Of a stretch of DNA of 10,030 nt, positions 1 to 6,123 are shown piece by piece. Position 1 is the first letter of the stretch. Each line of letters starts with the position of its first letter. The translations under genes were made by a program, and so were the position numbers. Under the pieces are notes generated by a model. It was not told where the DNA came from. It worked only from the letters and a program-made list of their open reading frames with translations, and made no database searches. Origin of the DNA: an uncultured Oscillibacter sp. (GTDB lineage: Bacteria > Bacillota > Clostridia > Oscillospirales > Oscillospiraceae); the NCBI GenBank assembly GCA_946183715.1, contig CAMHDB010000049.1:1-10030 (forward strand), in the 5' to 3' direction.

Positions 1-169
1 GCTGGTCTCCCGCGCCTTCCTGCTTGCGTACTCCGTGGGGGCCGTCGGACATCGTCATGCCCCCGATTCCCAGCCGTTTCAGACTTCTGCTCTCCCAGAA
101 GTCCTTCCCGGAGAAGAAGTAGCACTTCTCTTCCAGGCTCATCTGCGAAATTAAATCCTGATGTTTCAA
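1..169 (-). CDS. GH3 glycosidase, N-terminal fragment (runs off the window edge)
   Basis: Only the first 56 codons are visible. The protein starts MKHQDLISQMSLEEK, followed by a segment with FSGKDFW, LGIGGMTMSDGPHG and VRKQ. This is the usual beginning of the (beta/alpha)8 catalytic domain of family 3 beta-glucosidase-like enzymes; the Asp of SDGPHG normally binds the sugar in subsite -1. There is no signal peptide or membrane segment before the domain, so the enzyme is probably cytoplasmic. The start chosen is TTG at 169-167, because AAAGGGG (178-184) lies 8 bases before it. The later ATG (142-140) has no ribosome binding site and would cut off the conserved helix. The frame is closed upstream by the stop codon of the preceding GH3 gene, 81 bases away, so the two genes probably form one operon. 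Family is secure; the exact substrate (glucoside, xyloside or other) is unknown. Confidence 0.85.
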   Translation of the reverse strand, partial: MKHQDLISQMSLEEKCYFFSGKDFWESRSLKRLGIGGMTMSDGPHGVRKQEGAGDQ

Positions 170-197
170 ACTCTCCGCCCCTTTCAATTGATTGCAG

Positions 198-227
198 AAC
201 GGAGACGACTGTACAGCCGCCTCCGTT
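198..227 (-). other. Strong intercistronic RNA hairpin between two GH3 genes
   Basis: Read on the minus strand, the 30 bases fold on themselves: seven perfect pairs (AACGGAG with CTCCGTT) continue through a G-U, two G-C, another G-U, a C-G and a T-A pair, giving 13 pairs closed by the loop GTAC. No T run follows, so it does not look like an intrinsic terminator. It sits 23 bases after the stop of the permuted GH3 gene and 13 bases before the AAAGGGG ribosome binding site of the next GH3 gene. A role in mRNA stability, processing or differential expression is inference. Confidence 0.6.
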
Positions 228-250
228 GTCGCGGTAGGAATGCGCGCCGA

Positions 251-3175
251 TTACTTGCCGGAAGTCTCCGGTTTCTCGACTTTCTTCTTATAGCTCCGGT
301 AGAGCAGGAACCACGCGACGGCCGCAAAGGCCACAATCGCGGCGTCAATGACGTACATCGTCACTTTCCACGACGCCATACCCGTGTTGAGGTTGCCTTC
401 CGCGTACTGGCGGCTGTTGGCCACGACGTACAGGATATTCTTGGCGGCGGTACGCATGGCCTGTTTCGCGCCGTTGGTGTCGCGGAAACGCACGTCGTTG
501 GTCTCCGTGGCGTAGTTGACGAGCATGAGGTCGGAGCCGTTGCGGATTCCCTGGTCAGCGCTCATGTAGCCGTAGACGCCGAAGTAGTCGGTCTCGACGA
601 AGCCCTTGAAGCCCCACTCGTCACGCAGTACGGTAGTCTGCAATTCCTTGCAGCCGCCCGACCAGCGGTTGCCGACGTAGTTGAACGAGGACATCACCGC
701 GAGGCAGTCGGAATCCTTGACGCACTTCTCGAACGGGCGGAGGTAGATTTCGCGAATCGCCTGCTCATTGCTCCACGTACAGAGCATGTCGCAGCGGTTG
801 CCCTCTTGGTCGTTCATGGCGAAGTGCTTCATATAGGCGTAGACGCCGTTCTTCTGCGCACCCGCGACGGCGGCGGCGGCGATATAGCCCGACAGAACCG
901 GGTCTTCCGAATAATACTCGAAGTTGCGTCCGGCGAACGCCGTGCGGTGGATGTTCATGGCGGGGGCGTACCAGCCGGAAACGTCCATCTCGTTGGCCAT
1001 CTTGCCGATACTGTCGCCGAACTCCTCGGCGAGTTCCTTGTTGAACGTGGCGGCAATCACGACGCCGACGGGGAAGCCCACGGAGCCGACGCCCGTAAAG
1101 TTATTGTTGATGGAGGACGGGCCGTCGCAGTCGTTCGTGCGGACTTTGCCCACCGACGCCACAGCGGCAGTCTGGTAGCCGCCCAGAGAAATGACCGCGT
1201 TCATGTCGTCGAGCGTCATTTCGTCCATCAACTGGTCCCACTTGGGGTCGTTCTTGTCCAGTCCGCGCACGTCCGTGAGGGTGAGGCCGTTTTTCGCGCC
1301 CGTCGTGACGGGGGCGGCGTCGGGGTCTTCATCCAGCGCGGTGGCCTCCGCCGTCAGATAGTTGCTGATGTTGTAGAAGGTGGCCTTCTTGTCGGCGGGG
1401 AGCTCGAAATCGGCGGGGGGGGCGGTGGCGGCGGCGTAGTTGGCGAAGCCGCCCGCGCGGGACAGGTACGTCACGTTCCCCGCCGCGAAGTCGAACAGGT
1501 TCGACGCGGTAATCTGGTCGCTGTCGCGCTTGTTATTGTTGTTGTAGACAATCATCTCGGGGACGTTCCAGACCTGCGAGGCAATCTGGGTATGCGAATC
1601 GCGGTTGATGGAAATCACGTAGTCCCCGTTCTCCAAGACGTAGCTTCTGGAGCGCTGATAGTCGTAGGACATGAGGTCGTCCTTGTTAATCACGACGTGT
1701 ACGGTCTCGGTGTCGCCGGGCTGGAGCAGTCCGGTCTTCTCGAACTGCACGAGGTTCGCGGTGGCCTTCTCGATTCCGCCCTCGTTGTAAGGCGGGTTGC
1801 AATAGGCCTGCACGACTTCCTTGCCCGCCACGCTGCCCGTATTCGTCACGATGACATCAAATTCGACGGTGTTCGCGGTCTCGGTCAGACTGCCCATCGT
1901 CTGGCTGAAGGTCGTGTAGGAGAGGCCGTAGCCGAACGGATACTGCACGTACTGGTCGTAGTTAATCAGGCCCACGGCGGCGGCGGTCTCGTAGAAGCGG
2001 TAGCCGACGTAAATGCCCTCGACGTAGTTGACGAAGGAGGGAATCACGGCGCCGCCGCCGAAACTCGTCGTGGACTTGAACTCGTCCATGTTGGTATAGT
2101 TGAAGTCGCCGAAGTTGTTCCACCACGGGGCGGACTTGAAATCGCGGATGTAGGTGTCGACCAGACGCCCGGAGGGATTGGTTTCCCCGGCGACGATTTC
2201 GCCCAGCGCGGTAAATCCGACATGTCCCTGAGACGGCGCCCAGAGGACGCTCTTAATCTGGCTGTAGTCCTCGACGAAGGTCAGGTTGAAGCTGTTGGAG
2301 CAGTTGACGACCACAATCACGTTGTCGAAGTTGGCGCAGACGAGGTCAAGGAGTTCGCGTTCCCGGTTGGACAAGTCCAGATAGGTGTCGCCCTCGTTCC
2401 AGTCGTTTCCGGCGTTGAGGTTGTCGTCGTAGGTGGCGGCGGTGTAGGTGGTGCCGTCCTGATAACTGCCGTTGACGATGCCCGTCATGTCATAGGGGAT
2501 GTCGGCCCCCTCGCCGCCGGAACGCGCGATAAAGAACATGGCGGTATCGGAGAACTTGCGCGCGTTGGCAATCATGTCGTCGGTGTAGAGCGACACGGCG
2601 GGTTCGGGGAGCGTCCAGTCCTGCGCCCACATGCCCACCTCGGGCCGCCCGTCCTTGTAGCTGACATAGAAGTTGGTCAGTTCGGTGTTGGTCTCGATTC
2701 CGGCGTCGTTGAGGGACTGCAGGGGCGTGACTTTCGCGTAGGCGTCGTTGAGGCCGCCGGAGCCGGCGCCGCCGTAGCAGGCCGCCGTCGACGCCCAGCC
2801 GAAGACGTTGAGCTTTGCGCCGGAGGACATCGGCAGGAATCCGCCCCGGTTCTCGACGAGTACGATACCCTCACGGGCAATCTGCACGGCGAGTTCCTGC
2901 GCCTCCGCGGCGGTCGCCTCCTCGATGGTGCCGCTTCCGCTGATGAGGTCCAGCATGGTGCTCATGGGCCCCGTGCAAATCAGGTTGACGGTCAGCGTCA
3001 GGGCCAGAAGCATGGCCAGCAGGGACGAACCCCGTACCAGTGCTTTTTTGTTGCCCATGCGCCCCGCGAGAATCGCCACGACGATTCCCACCACCAGAAT
3101 GACCGCGATTGCAATCAGGTGCGTTCTGATGGAGTTAATCACGTTGATGACATCCTCCATGTTGATACTCAGCAT
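251..3175 (-). CDS. Membrane-anchored, domain-permuted GH3 glycosidase
   Basis: A 974-residue family 3 glycoside hydrolase, probably beta-glucosidase-like, with the two halves of the active site in reversed order. Membrane helices lie at about 20-38 and 52-68. The GH3 C-terminal (alpha/beta sandwich) domain spans about 95-420, with REGIVLVEN, GGEGAD (E222 is the likely acid/base) and NPSGRLVDTY. A fibronectin III-like domain covers about 435-530 and a linker about 540-640. The catalytic barrel spans about 640-930, with DCDGPSS (682-688), GRNFEYYSEDP (749-759), KH (783-784) and VETDYFG, where D863 is the likely nucleophile. A last helix lies at about 939-958, with a KKK-rich tail. The basic loop between helices 1 and 2 and the basic C-terminus predict that the enzyme body faces outside. 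All catalytic positions are present, so it should be active. Reversed domain order is known for Ruminococcus albus and Butyrivibrio fibrisolvens GH3 enzymes. The ATG start has AAGGAGA 7 bases upstream. Confidence 0.92.
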   Translation of the reverse strand: MLSINMEDVINVINSIRTHLIAIAVILVVGIVVAILAGRMGNKKALVRGSSLLAMLLALTLTVNLICTGPMSTMLDLISGSGTIEEATAAEAQELAVQIAREGIVLVENRGGFLPMSSGAKLNVFGWASTAACYGGAGSGGLNDAYAKVTPLQSLNDAGIETNTELTNFYVSYKDGRPEVGMWAQDWTLPEPAVSLYTDDMIANARKFSDTAMFFIARSGGEGADIPYDMTGIVNGSYQDGTTYTAATYDDNLNAGNDWNEGDTYLDLSNRERELLDLVCANFDNVIVVVNCSNSFNLTFVEDYSQIKSVLWAPSQGHVGFTALGEIVAGETNPSGRLVDTYIRDFKSAPWWNNFGDFNYTNMDEFKSTTSFGGGAVIPSFVNYVEGIYVGYRFYETAAAVGLINYDQYVQYPFGYGLSYTTFSQTMGSLTETANTVEFDVIVTNTGSVAGKEVVQAYCNPPYNEGGIEKATANLVQFEKTGLLQPGDTETVHVVINKDDLMSYDYQRSRSYVLENGDYVISINRDSHTQIASQVWNVPEMIVYNNNNKRDSDQITASNLFDFAAGNVTYLSRAGGFANYAAATAPPADFELPADKKATFYNISNYLTAEATALDEDPDAAPVTTGAKNGLTLTDVRGLDKNDPKWDQLMDEMTLDDMNAVISLGGYQTAAVASVGKVRTNDCDGPSSINNNFTGVGSVGFPVGVVIAATFNKELAEEFGDSIGKMANEMDVSGWYAPAMNIHRTAFAGRNFEYYSEDPVLSGYIAAAAVAGAQKNGVYAYMKHFAMNDQEGNRCDMLCTWSNEQAIREIYLRPFEKCVKDSDCLAVMSSFNYVGNRWSGGCKELQTTVLRDEWGFKGFVETDYFGVYGYMSADQGIRNGSDLMLVNYATETNDVRFRDTNGAKQAMRTAAKNILYVVANSRQYAEGNLNTGMASWKVTMYVIDAAIVAFAAVAWFLLYRSYKKKVEKPETSGK

Positions 3176-3219
3176 GAAACAATCTCCTTCCTTTCCTTAC
3201 TTCCAAAGTTGTATCGGGT

Positions 3220-3262
3220 CTTGCACAACTGAATTATAATGCCCCGGACAGAAATGTGCAAG
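3220..3262. repeat. 8-bp inverted repeat bracketing the GH3 promoter
   Basis: CTTGCACA at 3220-3227 is repeated inverted as TGTGCAAG at 3255-3262, arms perfect, 27 bases apart. The right arm covers the -35 box of the GH3 promoter, and the left arm lies just downstream of the -10 box, at or near the transcription start. This geometry would suit a dimeric repressor gripping the promoter, but no regulator gene is nearby and the arms could match by chance. Confidence 0.4.
3233..3261 (-). promoter_or_regulatory. Promoter of the GH3 operon
   Basis: On the minus strand, TTGCAC (3256-3261) and a perfect TATAAT (3233-3238) are 17 bases apart, upstream of the permuted GH3 gene. The -35 element matches the sigma-70 consensus only in TTG. 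The leader is about 50 bases long and ends in AAGGAGA before the ATG. Confidence 0.7.
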
Positions 3263-3340
3263 CGTCTCTCCGCATTTTTGGGGAAATTCACAAAAACAGG
3301 GGTCTATTCCGTACAAAAGAGACAAGTCAGGCTTTATGCC

Positions 3341-3369
3341 TTGACAGATTCGCCGGGAGGGAGTAGTCT
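3341..3369 (+). promoter_or_regulatory. Likely promoter of nrdG
   Basis: A perfect TTGACA (3341-3346) is followed after 17 bases by TAGTCT (3364-3369), which keeps the key first T, second A and last T of the -10 element. The transcript would start near 3376, immediately before the AAAGGAGG site (3377-3384), giving a leader of only about 16 bases. The weak -10 is the main doubt. Confidence 0.5.
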
Positions 3370-3391
3370 TGCGGGGAAAGGAGGCGGGGCC

Positions 3392-3940
3392 GTGTATTAC
3401 GGAACGATCAAAGACTGCGACATCGCCAACGGGGAAGGGGTGCGCGTGAGCCTGTTCGTGTCGGGCTGTACGAACCACTGCGCGCACTGCTTCCAGCCGG
3501 AGACGTGGGATTTCGAGTACGGGGAGCCCTTCACGCCCGGGACGGAGGAGCGCATTTTACAAATGCTGTCGCCGTCGTACATCGCGGGGTTGTCCCTGCT
3601 GGGCGGGGAGCCGTTCGAGCCGGACAATCAGCGCGTGCTACTCCCGTTCCTGCGGCGCGTGCGGGAGGCGTACCCCGCGAAAACTATCTGGTGCTACTCC
3701 GGTTTCACGCTGGACGAACTGCGCACGGAGGGCGCGTACCCGTGCCGCGAGACTACGGAGGACATGCTGTCGCTGATAGACGTACTGGTGGACGGGCGCT
3801 TCGTCGAGGCCTTGAAGGACATTTCGCTACGCTTTCGCGGGAGCCGTAACCAGCGCCTGATTGACCTGAACGCCACGCGTAAGGCCGGGGAAGTCGTGTG
3901 CCTGCCCGACCGGAGAAGTATCAAGGAGGACTGCGTATGA
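3392..3940 (+). CDS. nrdG: Anaerobic ribonucleotide reductase activating protein (radical SAM)
   Basis: A 182-residue protein of typical NrdG length. NrdG uses a [4Fe-4S] cluster and S-adenosylmethionine to create the glycyl radical on class III ribonucleotide reductase (NrdD), which makes deoxynucleotides without oxygen. The cluster motif CTNHCAHC (C26, C30, C33) follows the usual leader DCDIANGEGVRVSLFVSG. The SAM-binding GGEPF is at 71-75, and the family's LVDGRF and FRGSRNQRLID segments are at 132-137 and 148-158. The start is GTG at 3392, set by AAAGGAGG 7 bases upstream and by alignment to the family beginning MYYGTI; the open frame extends to 3239 but carries no family-like sequence there. 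The gene's TGA overlaps the ATG of the next gene. nrdD itself, often adjacent, is not in this window. Confidence 0.93.
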   Translation: MYYGTIKDCDIANGEGVRVSLFVSGCTNHCAHCFQPETWDFEYGEPFTPGTEERILQMLSPSYIAGLSLLGGEPFEPDNQRVLLPFLRRVREAYPAKTIWCYSGFTLDELRTEGAYPCRETTEDMLSLIDVLVDGRFVEALKDISLRFRGSRNQRLIDLNATRKAGEVVCLPDRRSIKEDCV

Positions 3941-4410
3941 ATCAAGTCAGGAACGCGGCGGAGCGCGACATTCCGTCGGTACTGCGCCTGCTGGAACAGG
4001 TGAACATGGTACACCACAACGGACGCCCCGACCTTTTCAAGGGCCCCGCCACGAAGTACGACGCCGAACAGTTGCGGGAGATTTTCCGGAATCCGGAAAC
4101 GCCGGTTTTCGTCTGCGTAGACGGGGCCGACGCCGTACAGGGCTATATGATATGTATGCTGAAACAGGCCGTCAATGACAACATCCTGACGGACATCAAG
4201 ACGCTGTACATTGACGACCTGTGTGTGGACGAGGCGCTTCGCGGGACGGGCGTCGGACAGGCGCTGTACGGACACGCGGTGGCATTCGCGCGGGAATCGG
4301 GGTGCTACAATGTTACCCTGAATGTATGGGCGCTGAATCCGTCGGCGTTGCGCTTCTACGAGCGGCGCGGCATGGCGCCCCAGAAAATCGGCATGGAGTA
4401 CATTCTGTAA
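3937..4410 (+). CDS. GNAT-family N-acetyltransferase
   Basis: A 157-residue single-domain GNAT protein, which would transfer an acetyl group from acetyl-CoA to an amine of unknown nature. It opens with the common VRNAAERDIPSVLRLLEQ helix. Strand beta4 (DIKTLYIDDLCVDEALRG) leads into the acetyl-CoA pyrophosphate loop RGTGVG (102-107). The C-terminal NPSALRFYERRGM (134-146) is the typical motif B. No signal peptide is seen, so it is cytoplasmic. The ATG overlaps the nrdG stop codon (ATGA), and AAGGAGG stands 7 bases before it inside nrdG, so the two are translationally coupled. The substrate could be a small molecule or a protein N-terminus or lysine; the sequence does not decide. Confidence 0.88.
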   Translation: MNQVRNAAERDIPSVLRLLEQVNMVHHNGRPDLFKGPATKYDAEQLREIFRNPETPVFVCVDGADAVQGYMICMLKQAVNDNILTDIKTLYIDDLCVDEALRGTGVGQALYGHAVAFARESGCYNVTLNVWALNPSALRFYERRGMAPQKIGMEYIL

Positions 4411-4415
4411 CGACA

Positions 4416-4439
4416 GGAACCGGACACATGTCCGGTTCC
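4416..4439 (+). terminator. Hairpin between convergent genes, probable terminator
   Basis: GGAACCGGAC and GTCCGGTTCC form a perfect 10-bp GC-rich stem with the loop ACAT, 5 bases after the GNAT stop codon and 10 bases before the 3' end of the convergent foldase gene. The T run after it is poor (GCTTTGCGCTTAT), and none is present on the other strand. Termination is likely from position and stem strength, but efficiency is uncertain. Confidence 0.55.
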
Positions 4440-4449
4440 CGCTTTGCGC

Positions 4450-6045
4450 TTATCCCACGTATTTCATACCAAATTCCTGCTTCTGAATGTCGGCGTCGGC
4501 GTGGAGCGATTCTTCCCACTCGTCGTAAGCGTTGTCCCGGAGTTTGTCGAAAACCTGTACCTGCCAGCGGACAAGCGGGTCGTCGCCCACGTAGTAGATG
4601 ATATGGTAGCCCGAGGAAGTCTCGACAATGTCAGTGTCGCCGGGTTTGCGCGCCGGGTCGAAACACCAGTTGTTGAACTCGGCCAGCATTTGTCCCTGAT
4701 AGACGCGCTCGTACAGCCCGCCCTCGTACTGACTGCCCGGGTCGTCGGTGTTGTCCTCGACCAGTGCCGCGAACGATTCCTCGGTAGCCTCGCCGTCCTG
4801 CCACTGCTGGTAAATCTCGTCGGCCTTCGCTTTCGCGGCGGCCCACAGCGCGTCGTGCTCCTCCTGATAGCCCTCGTCTTCCTCGGAGAGTTCCCCGTCC
4901 TCGGGCATAACCAGAATGTGCCGCACGTCCACGGTCTTCTCCTCGTCGCGGAAGCGGTTCTGGAACTGAACCACGTAGAAGGTATCGCCGTTTTCGATGA
5001 CCGTCACGTCATTGGCCTTGCGTTCGGGGTCAAAGAGCCAGTCGGCGAACTCGTCGCTTGTATAGGTGCAAGTCTCGTAGTTGTCCTTGGAGCCGGAGAA
5101 CGCGGACGCCTTTTCCATCCCCTCGCTCAGCGCCGACAGCGTTCCGCCGTCGCGGACGCCAGCCGCCAGCGCGTCGGCGGCGATTTTCGCGGAATTGCGG
5201 GCCGCCTCGGCCTCGCCGTCCGCCGCGGGGATGTCCTCGCCGTTCTCGTCCTGCTCGAGTTCCAGCGAACCGTCGACGGAAACCGCCTCGTAGGACACGC
5301 AATCAAACGACTGCTTGTCGTCGTTATAGGCCGTCTCGATTTCCTCGGGCGTGTACGTCAAAGTATCCTGATAGGCCGCCGTATAGGCGTCGTACTTCAT
5401 CATGCGGAGCAGTTCCGCCTTGTAGACGCCCTCGGAGACCATGTTGCCGAATGTCGCCTGAAGATAGCGACGGACGCTTGTCCCGGCGGAGCGGGCGGAT
5501 TTGGCCAGCGCGTCCACGGCGGAGTCGTACTGCGTCTGCACGCTCTTCGGGAAGACAAAGCCCTCGGCGGAGGCCTGCTTCAAGCCGTTCTGTACGTCCG
5601 CAATCTGCCTGAGGCCCTCGGAAAGGAAGTAGTCCTTCCACGTCATGCCCTCGTTTTCCGACAGGTCGAGGTCAAGGAACGAGGCCGCCGTGTCGCTGAC
5701 TTCCTGACTGTCCAGCGGAAGGGAGGTCGACAGCCCGAAGTAGCTCGCGGCGTAAGACCACTGATTCATGAACATCAGGTAGGCGTTGCGGTAGTAGAAG
5801 TTGACCTGCGCGACGTTGTACTTTTGCCCGTCGACGGTGGCGGCGGTCGCCGAACGGGTGATAATGTTGGAGTTCCAGATAATGGCCGCGACGACCACGA
5901 CCGCGAACGCCGCCGCAATCAGGCCGTAGACGAAGTTACTGCGGCGTTCTTCCTTGCGTTGCTGGGCCTCGCGGGCGGTTTTCGGCGCGACCTGTCCGGA
6001 AGCGGTACGGTCTTTCCGGTTCTGCTTTTCTCGTGATGCGCTCAT
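4450..6045 (-). CDS. Membrane-anchored PpiC/PrsA-like peptidyl-prolyl isomerase
   Basis: A 531-residue single-pass membrane protein related to the extracytoplasmic foldases PrsA and SurA, which assist folding of exported proteins. A basic, polar N-terminus of about 37 residues precedes one helix (about 38-57), so the rest should lie outside the cell. There is no lipobox Cys, unlike classic PrsA. Residues 65-240 are a helical SurA-N-like chaperone region. The parvulin domain covers about 371-487, with VDVRHILV at its start, DNTDDPGS, EGGLYERV, FNNWCFDP and GYHIIYYV. A similar but degraded segment occurs at about 331-364. An acidic insert lies near 262-280. The start is ATG at 6045: the frame continues to a TTG at 6114, but that codon overlaps the -35 box. 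AGGAGG lies 14 bases upstream, a rather long gap. It is 78 bases downstream of hemW, with its own promoter. Confidence 0.88.
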   Translation of the reverse strand: MSASREKQNRKDRTASGQVAPKTAREAQQRKEERRSNFVYGLIAAAFAVVVVAAIIWNSNIITRSATAATVDGQKYNVAQVNFYYRNAYLMFMNQWSYAASYFGLSTSLPLDSQEVSDTAASFLDLDLSENEGMTWKDYFLSEGLRQIADVQNGLKQASAEGFVFPKSVQTQYDSAVDALAKSARSAGTSVRRYLQATFGNMVSEGVYKAELLRMMKYDAYTAAYQDTLTYTPEEIETAYNDDKQSFDCVSYEAVSVDGSLELEQDENGEDIPAADGEAEAARNSAKIAADALAAGVRDGGTLSALSEGMEKASAFSGSKDNYETCTYTSDEFADWLFDPERKANDVTVIENGDTFYVVQFQNRFRDEEKTVDVRHILVMPEDGELSEEDEGYQEEHDALWAAAKAKADEIYQQWQDGEATEESFAALVEDNTDDPGSQYEGGLYERVYQGQMLAEFNNWCFDPARKPGDTDIVETSSGYHIIYYVGDDPLVRWQVQVFDKLRDNAYDEWEESLHADADIQKQEFGMKYVG

Positions 6046-6085
6046 TTGACTTGTAAAACCCTCCTCGTATTGTGTTCGTCCCTGT

Positions 6086-6114
6086 ATTATAGCGAATCCG
6101 GGGCCGCCGCGCAA
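6086..6114 (-). promoter_or_regulatory. Promoter of the PpiC-like foldase gene
   Basis: On the minus strand, TTGCGC (6109-6114) is followed after exactly 17 bases by a perfect TATAAT (6086-6091). Transcription would start near 6079, leaving a leader of about 34 bases with AGGAGG in it. The promoter begins 9 bases past the hemW stop codon, and no terminator separates hemW from it, so hemW read-through is also possible. Confidence 0.72.
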
Positions 6115-6123
6115 GTCTTTTTT

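Noticed and set aside
161..3232. A 1023-residue open frame on the plus strand, antisense to the permuted GH3 gene
   Set aside because: It mirrors the GH3 gene over nearly its whole length. Its translation is low-complexity (Val/Gly/His-rich runs) with no recognisable domain, and it arises from GC-rich codons leaving few antisense stops. The GH3 frame has all family motifs.
3235..3240. TATAAT on the plus strand as a promoter for nrdG
   Set aside because: ATTATAAT is self-complementary. On the plus strand, no -35 box lies 16-18 bases upstream (TTGCAC is only 8 away), whereas the minus-strand reading has correct spacing.
3326..3345. Imperfect inverted repeat GTCAGGC / GCCTTGAC overlapping the nrdG -35 box
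   Set aside because: Short, with a bulged base; the likelihood of chance is high, and no NrdR-box-like sequence was recognised.
3239..3391. N-terminal extension of nrdG to the ATG-type start at 3239
   Set aside because: Translation has no NrdG similarity, and AAAGGAGG precedes GTG 3392 at ideal spacing.
4444..6036. A 530-residue open frame on the plus strand opposite the foldase gene
   Set aside because: Same antisense effect: no motif and a Val/Leu/Gly/Arg-rich composition, while the minus frame has clear parvulin motifs, a promoter and a ribosome binding site.
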